Positions 11,224 to 21,615 of a DNA stretch of 64,000 nt are shown here, one piece after another; position 1 is the first letter of the stretch, and each line of letters starts with the position of its first letter. The stretch covers positions 11,949,899-12,013,898 of the forward strand of contig CP053152.1 of NCBI GenBank assembly GCA_014607495.2, read 5' to 3'. The notes beneath the pieces are model-generated. The model searched no databases and was not told where the DNA came from. It saw only the letters and a program-made list of their open reading frames with translations. Position numbers and translations under genes: made by a program. Source of the DNA: Carposina sasakii (taxonomy: Eukaryota; Arthropoda; Insecta; Lepidoptera; Carposinidae).

Positions 11224-14200
11224 AGATAAATTTAGGAATTAAGATGTTTACTCTTGTCAGTCAGTATTAGATAGTAATAAAAAATCATAAGAATAAGCAA
11301 GCATACGAATATTTTTATAACTATACGAAATTACTTTGAATTTTAGAAACTAATTTTAATACTTTATGAAGCGGTTTTTTAGAATTCTATTGAATCTTGA
11401 ACAACAAAGGAAATCCCTTCAAAAGGACGTGCAATGAATCTCGGATAGCGGCACCACAAAATTTTGTCCCGCAGCGAAAATCGGATTCAGAGTGAAAATG
11501 CAAAAAATACGATTTCTTAGAATACTATTTTTGACTGATCATCTTCGTCTCTATGTGACTTCGTTTGTTGGAATTGCTTAAGCGATTTGTGGTCCTAAGG
11601 TACGCTAACTAATGAGAAAGAAGACATATTTAATTTCTTATCTACAGGCTTCAATAGGTATAAAACCTATAGATTCAAAACCTTTGATTGAACGGATAAT
11701 ATAAGTAGGTAGATTATAGATAGAGAGGAGAGCGGAGAATATAGATAGATTTGGAAAAAATATGCCAAACAACACATTCACCTCATAGTCAGTCTATTAT
11801 GTCTCCTTGATGATATCTTTTGTTGAAAAATATATTATAGTTACGAGTATCTGAAAAGTTAATCTAATCTTAAGAAGTAAGAAGATATTCTTTGGTCTAC
11901 TCAGGAAAAATCAAAGGCTGTGCTATATTTTTTACATGATTTCATGAATAAAACCTAGGTACTATGTAATTAGTAGATATATGTATTATGATAATAGGAT
12001 ACGTCTATATTGTTTTGTAGTTGAATATACTATAGTTATATAATGTAGGTAGGTATGTACTATTAATAAAAAAATCTAAAGAATTACCAGTTAAAATGTT
12101 TATCTATTTGTTACTAATACTCGTATAAAATTACGGTCTATTTCCAGAAACGTGTAAACGAGAGGTAAAGTGATATTAATGGAAAGGACGTCCTATCCCA
12201 CAATATTGCCAAGCCAAAAGGATTTCCGTGTGAATGGTTTTCCAAGCGCAACTTATTGCCATAGGTGTTCACCTGTGAACTTTGCGAACATCGTTTGTGA
12301 ACAGTCTGTGTTCCAACGTGTTTCAGTTCAAATAGGTATACCGTGGAAAGCTTCGGCAAAGGACATTCTGTATTGCTACAACCTTTTTATGTCTGAATCT
12401 GAATAAAAGAGTTGGTAAATGAAATTGTATTAGGCGTTACAATTCGGAAGTTCAAATATTCACTATGGGTGCGCCCACCACCGGACCCTACACCCTCCAC
12501 TGACCCTCAAATCTGATAACTCATAACTGCTAAAACAGGCACTTGCACTAACTACAATCTCCACGAGAAACTAGACCCGAGCACCTAGCATACAAGACAA
12601 TATTGCATTGCACTATTTCTGATTAGATTAAAAATCTACATATGTTTCGCCAACAACCGTGGCATCCTTGGGATTATAGAAATTAGTAAATTAGTGAACC
12701 ACTAATTATTATGAAGCTCTAAAACCCTACTACTACTACTAAAAGCTACTTAAGCAGGTATCATAAAATAGCCAGAAAAAAATCTGTAATCAACGCTATT
12801 TTAACAACGATAATTAAATAATGCTCTTAAAGCCGAATTATTACTATCGTTACTTTCCACTGCGTACAGCGGTGACTCGCTTCTATAATGGAAACACTCC
12901 TGTTTCAAGAGTTGAAGACACCCCTTTAGGACTTCTAAGGGGCTTATATGGGGTTATATCATTCAAGATTTAGCATAGTTGCATAGCCTTACCACAGAGT
13001 CAACAAATCAATACGGAAATCAAAAGGAATGTATTCCGTTTTCCTGCTAAACCGTTGTTGAGATAACATGTAAACTCCATCAGCCCTAACGCCCGGCGAT
13101 CTTGATAAAACAAATCGAATTGTACATGTGTGTGCTGAATCTTTCCCATTGTGTAGCGATAAAATATGTATCTACATACATCCTGCTGACTACAGCATGT
13201 GAAATAGTTAGTCTGTTTTGAGAAAAACTTCATTATTTTAGTTCAATGGCTCCACTGTTGAACATAGTTCTCCCTCAACAACCTAAACCTCGACCTGCTG
13301 GAAACGGTCAGCACCCAGTCTCTACTGGATGTATCTACTACTACTCGTACGTACTCGGGGGTATCTACCCTCAAGATAAGCTTACGTTACCTACATTAAA
13401 GGGAATTAATCGATGAGCTTACATTTAATCGCATTCCACCATTGTAAAACATTTCGTGCTTCAAGGGAAAAATTTAGCACTAAGAATACGAGGGTTCAGG
13501 CTTATGTTGAATACGAACCGAAACAGTAGGAATATCCTCTTAAAAATGTCTCTATAAGTACTATTAATATTAAATATATTTTAATGATTTTTTTATATAG
13601 TCTTAGAAGTAAGCTAACACTATAACTATATTTACATGCCGACTTTTGGCAAAATATGTAAGGACCTTCTACCAATAACTTAAAATGTTATAATTTATTG
13701 TACCCATATTTTGTGCGAAAAACTTATTCATCATATATGTTTTATCTTGTTCCATTTATAATATATTTGAATAATATATAATACTCGTATTTTAGCACAC
13801 ACTATAATATAGATTGTGAAGCCCAGGTGGGATAATACGGGTACCTTTGATCAAGCGTCCCCTAGGGGCTAATTTATGAAGGCCCCAACGTTTGCTTCCA
13901 CGGCTGGGCCCAATGATCGGGCTTACTGAACTATGCTTAAGGGATTCCCTAGTTTCGACATTAGACCTTTTAAACTTGATTCCGGTAATACCATTTTGTT
14001 AAAGTTTAGTTATTGGGCGCTCGTGTTTTCTAATGAAAAGAGTTTTTTTAAAGTAGTGTTTAAAGTAAAACCCATTTATCTTATATATAAATTAGACAAA
14101 GAAATTACTAATATTCTTCTCAGTAAAATAACTTATACGAGTACACCTAATATATTACAGATGTTGTACAGAATTGGTTAATTATTTGCCGAATTGGTGG

Positions 14201-15585
14201 AAGCTGTGCTAGTCGAACAAGCCGTAATAGGACAATAGACTAATCTAACCTCAATGCCTACAGATGTTAGCAGGGTATTACGCAATATTGCTGAGCTGGG
14301 CTTAGCCTTACAAAGCTACCGATATTGCAAATACAGATGACACAAAGGGAGTCATAGTTTGGGTTTGGAGTGACACATCAACTTAGACTTTGGCTTTTGA
14401 CTTATAGAAAAGCCACTATGTTACGAGTAATATAAGTTTTATGGAACGTAAGGGTCAATCGATAGTAGGTACTACTCGTATGTAGTCACTAGGCATCTTT
14501 GTAAAAATTCTTCATGACACCTCAAAAGTTCCACTACTTTGTTTACCAGCTAAAGTGGCGTGTATGAGGTATAAAAAAAGCTTTGTTAGTTCTCTCTGTA
14601 CGTTCATTTACAAGGTAAATGTATAGCTAATACGCATTACCACCACATACGAGGGTAATTTTACCCGGAGCAAGGATTTCCGGAAGATTGATAAATTACC
14701 CACGCTGTTATTGGCTAGCTAATGTTTGTGCTTTCACGTGAAATACTCGTATTAATTAAACTAACGAATGAAAAAGTAATATACTTATCTAGAATTTATG
14801 GTTGTATTCTTAAGTTATACTCCTAAGTTCTGAATAATTTTGGCTATATGTTTTTATTATACTTTTTATTTTCCATTTGTTGCCTTTTTTCTAAGACCCA
14901 TTGTCCTAATCTTTTTGATTTGTGGCTTAGAGACTAGATTTTGTGTCCTTCACAACCATTACACATTTTTTTATTTAAAACACTTGATACAAATTTCGTC
15001 TTCGAAAACCTATTTTTATCACATTATTAAATGCGATTGAAATATGGCAAAAAGGCTTTTTTCCAATAACTTTACCGCCGTGAATGAGATATTATCCAGG
15101 GATAAAAGGCAACGTGTGACCTTTCTGGACTAAGCAATTTTCAGCTCCGTAATTTCCTCGAAAATATAATAAACTCATAGGAAGAGGGATGATAGAAATA
15201 AAATATAAATTTTGTACTTTTAACATTAAATTAATGTTAATAAAGCAGCATATTGTCATTGTTATTATACTTGTCAGTTAAAATTTATGGCAATTATTAT
15301 GTAATTAATCATAATTAGTAAAAATACATTCGTTAAAATTTAAAGATTTATTTTTAAAACAAATGAGACATAAGAGCATATTATAGTTTAGTTTTGTTTT
15401 TCAGTATAATAATTTCAATTAGAATGAATTTTAATCTATCGCGATATGTACAGATTTTAAGTCACGCTTTATTACTAAGGTTTACTACGACTGCCTGTTT
15501 AACGGAAATATTTTTTAAACTAATTGCAATTCGGTTTAAAAATGTGCATGTTTAGTTTAATCTTAGTAGGTAAATAAAAATTACT
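11224..15585. other. Long non-coding stretch, no gene supported
   Basis: Several open frames of 60-82 codons occur (for example 12170-12406, 13000-13233, 13933-14181, 14840-15040), but none shows a domain, conserved cysteine pattern or convincing splice flanks. A GC-richer patch at about 13820-13925 (GGGGCTAATTTATGAAGGCC) has the look of a decayed repeat. The downstream flank of the OBP gene contains an AATAAA on the minus strand near 15475. Confidence 0.45.
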
Positions 15586-18500
15586 TTAAAGTCCAACTAC
15601 TTCTTTGTTTCTGTAGAAACAACGAAAGAGCTCTCGTGACAGCAGGCACCCATTTCTATCGTTGCTTCGCGGTTCCTTGTTCACTGTAAATAAAATAAAA
15701 TTTTATTAAAACGAAAGAAATCTCTAAAACTCCTTTCTTTTCTCAAAGCAACTTATAGATTACTCGTATACTCACAATTTACATTGTAATAATAAGAATA
15801 GGTTACTTTAAAAAAAATAAAAATTATCTGCCCTTACAATGCTAAGCTGTGGAAACTTATTTATGATCCCGGAGTTCTATATAGCTATATGTTACAAAAT
15901 TGTCATTTAGCTCGTGCCTCGGAAAGCACGTAAAACCGTTGGTCCTGCGCCTCTCTCCGGTCGTGTCGGTTTTCCGTCCCATCGGACTATGAGAGTAACG
16001 GAATAGGGAGAGCATCTGTGTTTGCGCACATACTTGTGCGTACCAGGCCAATCTCCGTAGAGATTGGTCGCCTTGACCGACATACGGTCGGAGATCATCA
16101 TAGCTACCCCATTTCGGGAACATAGCATATGTGTATGTGTATCTATGTATAACTATGAATGTATGTATTTTACATATTAATTTTAAAGGTATTTTTATCT
16201 TTGTAGAGCTTGCGGTCAAAACTCATAGTATTACTTATTAAACAAGTCCTAATAATTCCAATATTATTCAGTTCTCTCAAAACTAGATCGATAAAGGTAA
16301 GCTTTCCTTCACATCAATCATTACCACGGGGATGTTATCTTCGAAGCGAAGTTTGGAGGTCAACAAGTGAAGCAATTCTTGCTAAATAAATATAAATAAA
16401 TTTTCACCTGACGAACAAGTTTCTGCGACAGTGAGGAAAGAGCTTGTTTCCTCATCGTTTTGCAAAAGTTTTTTGGCTTTACGCTGCGCCTTCTCTATAT
16501 CAAAGAGTCCTTCGTTATTGATCTGTTGGTGAAATATAATTTATGAAAACGTGATCGGTTCTAGATTCATAGTGATTAGTTATACCTACTCAATAAAAAG
16601 TATTTAAATATGAGAAAATCGAATTCAAATTTTATCTTTATCTACCTATACAGGGTGATTTTAGGTCGTCAACGTTCCCGATAACTACGGAATCTCCTCA
16701 TCATCACGATCATTTTTTCCATTGAAGCATACCTGGGAAGTGTCTGGTTATTAGGGTCCAAAGTTGAGTAAATAGACTGCGTTTTTCTGCATAAATGCAC
16801 ATAGACGCGCGTAGCAAGATTTTTTACCGTGAAATAATTAATATCTGTCTATGATAAAACTAGCATAACCACTGGACACTATAAATTTCGTCTGATCAAG
16901 AAATAAAAATAAAAAATTCAAAAAAAATTACATCTTTACCCAGCATTTTTTGGCATAAACTTACTTTATTTCATGTATAGAGTTCGTTAAGGGTTGCCAC
17001 GAAAAAAACATCCTGTATATATAAAGAAAGAAAGAAAGAAATTATTTATTCAGCATTCAAAAATGTTTCACAATACAGCCAAACAGAAAAACATAATTAT
17101 GCTGAAATGGACCCAGCTCAGCATACAGCTGCAGACCAAAACAGATGGCCTGCAGCGCTGGTTTTGGTTTTCACTATATCACAATTATGTGAATCCTAAA
17201 GATATTAGGAGAGAAATTCATGAAATTTCAATTCAGGTATTTTTTATTATTTTACTATTCAGGTGCATTTTCATCGAAACTGGTTGAATTTTTTGGTCAA
17301 AGAGTAACAAAGAACGTACACACACATATTCTACTAATAATATGCGAAAGTTTGTGAGAAGATGTGTGCGTGAATGTTAGTTTGTAACTCTTTCACGGTA
17401 AAACTACTGAACAGATTTTGATAAAACTTGCCAGTTATATACGAGTAGCTTGTACATCAAAATAACCATAGCCTATAAAGTTCACGCGGACGAAATCGTG
17501 AGCGTCCGCTAGTATTACATATTTGTAAAGTATCATAAAAGTTAAAAATAAATTACTGGCGCCCACTTTTGACATTTAGTTAATTTTCCAATCATAGGTC
17601 AAGTTTTTATAACAATCTTTAACTTTACTTGGCAACGTTTAAGCATAATTGTATGCACCGTTCAATTTACTAGCAATGACCTTTATTGCCATACGTGTGG
17701 TCATGGTCTATCGATAAATATGTTAGACATTGTGATTCGGGTCAAGAGTTCTGTTAAGTTTTTAATGCGTTGTGACTTTACTTCTATTTTCATACATTAA
17801 AAACACCGTAAACTTATTTTTGATATTATAATGCGACATGTAGCTGTACTATAGCTGATTTTGACAGAGTTAAACAGGGTGTAACAGAAAGGGTATGTGA
17901 AGCGAAAAGCTATATAAATAGCCCACTATAGAGAATCTATTTCCAAAATTTGAGACTCGAAATCACATGTTTATATTTCAAGATTGTATGAACATTCCTG
18001 CGTTGTTTAGGAATTCTCCATACTGTCTGGAATAATAATAATGTGAGTTCGGCTATGAAATTTTGAGGGTAGGTTCCTTTCACTGTGCTATTTACATGAC
18101 TTTTCGCTTAACATACCCCTTTTGTTACACCCTTCTACGTAAAGCGAAATGATAGGACAGGCCCACTATATTTATTTTTCCAGGAAAGTAAGGAGAATTC
18201 CAAAACAACTTTACACACACTTTAACTGTGTCAAATATCACGTTCGAAGGTTAGCGCAATCTATGTTTTCGAATCCCGGTAGGTGCAAACATTGATGTGA
18301 TGAATATCGATGTTTGTTTCCGAGTCATGGATGTTTATATACTTATCTATGTATTTATATACCGTTGCTTAGTACCCACGACACAATACCTTAGGGATCT
18401 TAGTGTGGGACTAGGTCAATGTGTTGTGTAAAAAAAACAAAAAAAAAAAAAAAAAACTATCGTCTTCTGAGCGTCTGAGCGTCTGAGCTTGACGTATTTG

Positions 18501-19015
18501 AGATTATTGACGTATTTAACCGAACATGTACATCTCAACTATACCCTCAAAATTGGTCAGAAGTATCACAATGTGGTCCTAATGGCCCTTGGTGCTCTGC
18601 CTACCCCGTAAGGGATAAAGGCGTGATTATATGTATATATGTATTTGAGATTGTTGGAACGTTACTTGAAATACGAGTAAGCACCGTTTATGTCACCAGA
18701 TTTTGTCAATGATTTCTGACATAATAACTAACAATTTGGCGAAAAGAAAATATTGAAATGACATTTTCCTATGTCCGGATTTATTATTAACAATTGTTAA
18801 GTTCATCGGAATCTTAATTATGGGTAATATTAAATACTTACGATGCCAATCTTCTTGAACACGCACGCGAACACGCAAGGCGGTATGTTATCGATGTTCT
18901 TCGTCTGCCTAGCTACTGCAATGTCGAGTATTGTAATTTCGTTCCTTTGGCTACATTCGGTGAGTATAGGCAGTAGTTTCAGCTCGATGGAGTTCTTTTG
19001 TTCTTCTGACAGTGA
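15586..19015 (-). CDS. Classic six-cysteine odorant-binding protein, three exons (signal exon missing)
   Basis: Three minus-strand exons join in frame: 19015-18842 (phase 0, acceptor TTCTTTCCAG, donor GTAAGT), 16522-16408 (acceptor TTTCACCAACAG, donor G|GTGAAA, ending in phase 1) and 15683-15586 (acceptor TTTTATTTACAG, stop TAA). Together they give 387 nt, or 128 residues plus stop, which is the size of a mature insect OBP. Six cysteines fit the family: C1 in LLPILTEC, C2-X3-C3 in PPCVFAC, C4 in VAETC and C5-X8-C6 from NGC to LFRC. The VFKKIGI context after C3 and the start SLSEEQK are also typical. OBPs are secreted carriers of small hydrophobic ligands, often in sensillar lymph. The first exon, with start codon and signal peptide, was not found upstream; no expression claim can be made. 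Confidence 0.88.
15885..16165 (+). mobile_element. tRNA-headed SINE (family 1), headless copy, inside OBP intron 2
   Basis: It matches the body of the SINE at 7838-8180: AGCTCGTGCCTCGGAAAGCA, CCGTTGGTCCTGCGC, GTCGTGTCGGTTTTCC, CCATCGGACTATGAGAG and TTGGTCGCCTTGACCG, then GGTCGGAGATCATCATAG. The polymerase III head is absent, as expected of 5' truncation. The tail has GCTACCCCATTTCGGGAACA followed by TATG/TGTA short repeats. It lies between OBP exons 15586-15683 and 16408-16522. Confidence 0.75.
16649..17018. mobile_element. Non-autonomous DNA element (ACAGGGTG ends) in OBP intron
   Basis: The left end is TACAGGGTGATTTTAGGTCG and the right end AAAAAAACATCCTGTATA, giving short inverted termini around TACAGG/CCTGTA with TA at both sides. 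The interior is AT-rich and non-coding, with a 36-bp GAAA microsatellite just outside the right end (about 17019-17042). The frame 16994-17287 is not conserved. The superfamily is not decided by sequence alone; TA flanks hint at a Tc1/mariner-type target. Confidence 0.5.
17326..17514 (-). mobile_element. Metulj-like SINE, reverse, degenerate
   Basis: It has the block order CTACTAATAATATGCGAAAG, TTTGTGAG, AACTCTTTCACGGTAAAACT, TAGCCTATAAAGTTCACGCG, GACGAAATCGTGAGCGTCCG and CTAGTA, as in the reverse copy at 3681-3943, with more substitutions. Confidence 0.65.
17875..18134. mobile_element. Palindromic MITE, copy 1 of 3
   Basis: The element is a long imperfect hairpin: left end CAGGGTGTAACAGAAAGGGT with GTGAAGCGAAAAGCTAT, right end GACTTTTCGCTTAACATACC and TTTTGTTACACCCT. 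Copies at 57919-58178 and 63616-63878 have the same length and the same internal words (TATAGAGAA, TTTGAGACTCGAAATCACAT, AATTCTCCATACT). Each is about 260 bp, mostly arms, with no coding capacity. This copy sits in the intron between OBP exons 16522 and 18842 and has diverged most. Confidence 0.8.
18245..18445 (+). mobile_element. tRNA-derived SINE (family 2), 5'-degraded copy with poly-A tail
   Basis: It has the B-box-like TTCGAATCCCGGTAGGTGCA followed by AACATTGATGTGATGAATAT, GAGTCATGGATGTTTATATA, ACCGTTGCTTAGTACCCACG and GGGATCTTAGTGTGGGACTA, ending in an A run at 18428-18457. The same order occurs at 34379-34620 (forward, with intact head) and in reverse at 33190-33425 and 55218-55430. 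Confidence 0.75.
18460..18645 (+). repeat. Short tandem GAGCGTCT plus dispersed repeat shared with 53246
   Basis: A GAGCGTCT unit is repeated at about 18470-18490. From about 18530 the sequence ACATCTCAACTATACCCTCA, AATTGGTCAGAAGT, GGCCCTTGGTGCTCTGCCTA, CCCCGTAAGGGATAA, GGCGTGATTATATGT recurs nearly unchanged at 53246-53372. The 3' TATATGTATGT tail is SINE-like. Confidence 0.6.
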
Positions 19016-19621
19016 CTGGAAAGAATTGTAGGTACCTACATACCTAGACACAACAAGGATTCATTGCACAAGCTAATCCCCTACTGTTTAAAACAATACC
19101 TTTTCGATTCAGGTTTTTTTTTTAAATACATGCAGACAACTAGCAAGATTAAGTACATACATATCTACAGTAGTACTGGTTGGGCAGAAAGTGCGAAATT
19201 ACACACCCACTATTCACTTTTCACCAGACACAATAATTTCTTAGCGCTAATAGGTCAAATTAAACTTTGTCTACATTTATTACCTAAACTTAAATATTAT
19301 AGTGAAATAATAAATATCATGTTTGCTTACTTACATGGACATTAACAAAACTTAAAACTAGCACTCCAGCGCAAATTCCGATGTAGTTTTCTAAGTACAT
19401 ACTGGTTATTAAGTTATAGCTATAAATGAATTAAAATTTATGGTAAATCTACTAGTCACAAGCGTCCAGCTCGTTCCTTATATGAGACAAGCATGATGCG
19501 ATAAACATAGCGAACACAATTTTATACAACTCGAGATTTTTTAGGATTTGCCTTAAGGAAAATCCATTGTTGTACTTTGATACGGATTAAAGAAAGAAAA
19601 AAGCAGTACATAGCGTAGAGT

Positions 19622-19750
19622 GCGTTTCACTGTATAGTTCTTTTGGATGATGGCGCTAGTTACTATGTGCATGACTACATTATCTGTGTAATTAAATACA
19701 AAACATGCTAGTTCCGAAATCAGGCATAGGAATTATTGTATGAAACGTAT
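19622..19750. mobile_element. Small MITE with GCGTTTCA ends
   Basis: It starts GCGTTTCACTGTATAGTTC and ends TGTATGAAACGTATTC, giving inverted CGTTTCA/TGAAACG. The interior includes GATGGCGCTAGTTACTATGT, CATTATCTGTGTAATTAAAT and ACAAAACATGCTAGTTCCGA. A second copy is at 50237-50363 and a third, split by a SINE, at 57592-57882. It is non-coding. Confidence 0.65.
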
Positions 19751-19872
19751 TCTAATTTGTACTACAATAAAACAAATGCGGCTACTATTTACATTGTTTA
19801 CGTGTACGATTTTAATCTTAGGACTCTACCAACACACATAGAATTATAACAACCTGCTCCGGCAGAATTATA

Positions 19873-20288
19873 CAGGGTGTAAGTGATAACCAGATAAATA
19901 TTGATATGTTTTGATGACCATGATTCGCGAAAACTAATTCCTTCCGAATTTTTCCGAATTGAACAAATCTGGATCAAAATAGTGTAGGTAGTTAAAATAG
20001 GTCTGATTCATATGCATGAAAACTAATTTAAAAAAAATATATGAGAAATAAAGATTAAGGATAGACTTCATCAGCATCTCATCTTGTTTCCTCCATGATA
20101 CCTACTGTTAGTTGCTATATTCTATAACTAAGTTACTTACCCACGCCACATCATTCATTTCCGGTTCCTATAGCTGTCTAAATTCCTAACTTATCTAAAC
20201 TGCTAAGGGTTGTATGCTCCAATTTTGTACCTACTTTGTGATAGCATGCAACGAAGATTAAATAAAATAATTGTACTTTGACACCCTG
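19873..20288. mobile_element. Putative MITE with CAGGGTGT / ACACCCTG ends
   Basis: The left end TACAGGGTGTAAGTGATAAC and right end TTTGACACCCTGTTT carry an inverted ACAGGGTGT core about 415 bp apart. The interior is AT-rich with no open frame. Only the termini support the call. Confidence 0.5.
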
Positions 20289-20379
20289 TTTGCGGAAATA
20301 ACACCAAGAAATTCTAGAACTCCTGTTCAGGTACACCGATTATAACAATAGGTGCACTTTGTACTAGCCACTTATAAAA

Positions 20380-20500
20380 TATAGTAAGTGGTTATAGCGT
20401 CTCGCACGGTTTTCAGTGGTCGTGGGTTCGATTCCCACTCGGGTGAAGAATTTTTTCCATTTTCTTTATTAATAATTTTATAATATATAATATCTTGACT
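20380..20500 (+). mobile_element. tRNA-containing SINE (family 3), 5'-truncated copy
   Basis: It has the tRNA-like module AAGTGGTTATAGCGTCTCGC ... GGTCGTGGGTTCGATTCCCA, then CTCGGGTGAAGAATTTTTTC and the tail CATTTTCTTTATTAATAATT. The tail matches the fuller copy at 20628-20812, only about 250 bp downstream in the same orientation. Confidence 0.75.
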
Positions 20501-20627
20501 AAGATAAATTTATAAAAACACTTCTCCATTAATATAATCCGTTAGGATATGGTTAATCGTTTCATCTTTAAACATTGTGCTGAGGGATTCAGCTTTGTTT
20601 GCCGAGATTTGGCTAGTGTATAGCTAT

Positions 20628-20812
20628 CGGGATGAAGAATAACGTTGCCAATATGTAATTTAGAAAAGAGATGGTAAAATTCGTCATCCGAGTAATTGAC
20701 CCGGTGGCTTAGTGGTTATAGCGGCTCGCACGGTTTGCAGTGGTCGTGGGTTCGATTCCCACTCGGGTGAAGAATTTTTTCCATTTTCTTTATTAATAAT
20801 TTTATAAAATAT
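20628..20812 (+). mobile_element. tRNA-containing SINE (family 3), full-length copy
   Basis: The element begins CGGGATGAAGAATAACGTTG, continues GTAAAATTCGTCATCCGAGT, AATTGACCCGGTGGCTTAGT, and only then enters the tRNA-like module (GTGGTTATAGCGGCTCGCAC ... GTGGGTTCGATTCCCACTCG). It closes with GAAGAATTTTTTCCATTTTC and TTTATTAATAATTTTATAA. The tRNA-like part is thus internal, preceded by about 70-75 bp of unrelated sequence. The same 5' block occurs in the copies at 27249-27421 and 57648-57822, whose target duplications fix the ends. Confidence 0.8.
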
Positions 20813-20855
20813 AGTAGGAAAAAAGCGGGTGGGGCTGTGTCGGGGCACACGGCCG

Positions 20856-21615
20856 TTGGTTTTAACGTGAAACGTCTATGTTAGCGAATCGCTTTTAAAG
20901 TAAAAGATTGAAATGAAAACAAGATGGACGCTGTTTTAAGTATTTTAATAAAAAAAGAACAGGTACGTAATAGAAACATAAAATACATAGCAAATGTTTA
21001 TATATTTATTGTCACTTTCTGGTTATTTTAAATAGCAGCCGCCCACGACTTCGTCCGCGTGAGGGGGCGTTGTACCCGTGCGAAGCCGGGCAGGTTGTTG
21101 TATAGACTGTAGCCTTCCTTGGTAAATGGGCTATCTAACACTGAAAGAATTTTTCAAATCAGACCAGTAGTTCCTGAGATTAGCGCGTTCAAACAAACAA
21201 ACAAACAAACTCTTCAGCTTTATAATATTAGTATAGATATAAATACTGTCTAAATTACACTTATTTTTGTATAAATCAATCGGTTCAAATAAACTTGACA
21301 AACACACGAAAGAATCACCACGCTATAAAGTCGGAGTCACGAGTTACACTGAATAGAAACAAGCGTGAGCGCCGGTTTCGCACAGTTATCGCAGTATCCC
21401 TCCCCCGCCGCCCCGCTTGACCCCGACACAAAACTCAATGTCATAACAGCGAGCTGACTATATAAGTGAAATATTTACACCACATTTTTGTTTCTAAGAC
21501 TAATAGTTTTTTAATTATTAAGGTACGGTGATATAGACCTTTTCGTTACGGTCCAGTTTTTAAACCTGGTACCCGTATGTGTCGGCGCGATTTTAAAGAC
21601 GTTTCACGTCAAAAC
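20856..21615. mobile_element. Candidate inverted-repeat DNA element with a SINE inside
   Basis: TTTTAACGTGAAACGTCTAT near 20858 is mirrored by AGACGTTTCACGTCAAAACG near 21597. Further pairs lie outside or inside these, such as GGGGCTGTGTCGGGGCACAC near 20830 against CCCCGCTTGACCCCGACACA near 21410. A Metulj-like SINE (21037-21240) sits in the middle. No coding frame. The boundaries are approximate because the two mirrored pairs are not nested in a simple way. Confidence 0.4.
21037..21240 (+). mobile_element. Metulj-like SINE, forward copy with AAAC microsatellite
   Basis: It has AGCCGCCCACGACTTCGTCC, GCGTGAGGGGGCGTTGTACC, CGTGCGAAGCCGGGCAGG, AATCAGACCAGTAGTTCCTG and AGATTAGCGCGTTC, then five AAAC units (about 21190-21211), and ends CTTTATAATATTAGTATAGA. 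A decayed 5' piece of the same subfamily is at 57255-57325. Confidence 0.75.

Noticed and set aside
12126..12180. 17-nt microexon that would link the 7086 start to the LDLa exon in phase
   Set aside because: The phase works, but such short matches arise by chance and the joined N-terminus would lack a signal peptide.
20700..20775. tRNA gene (GTGGTTATAGCGGCTCGCAC ... GGGTTCGATTCCCACTCGGG)
   Set aside because: The same module recurs at 20380, 23.9, 27.3, 27.8, 30.2 and 57.7 kb with the same extra flanks and tail, so it is the tRNA-like part of a SINE.
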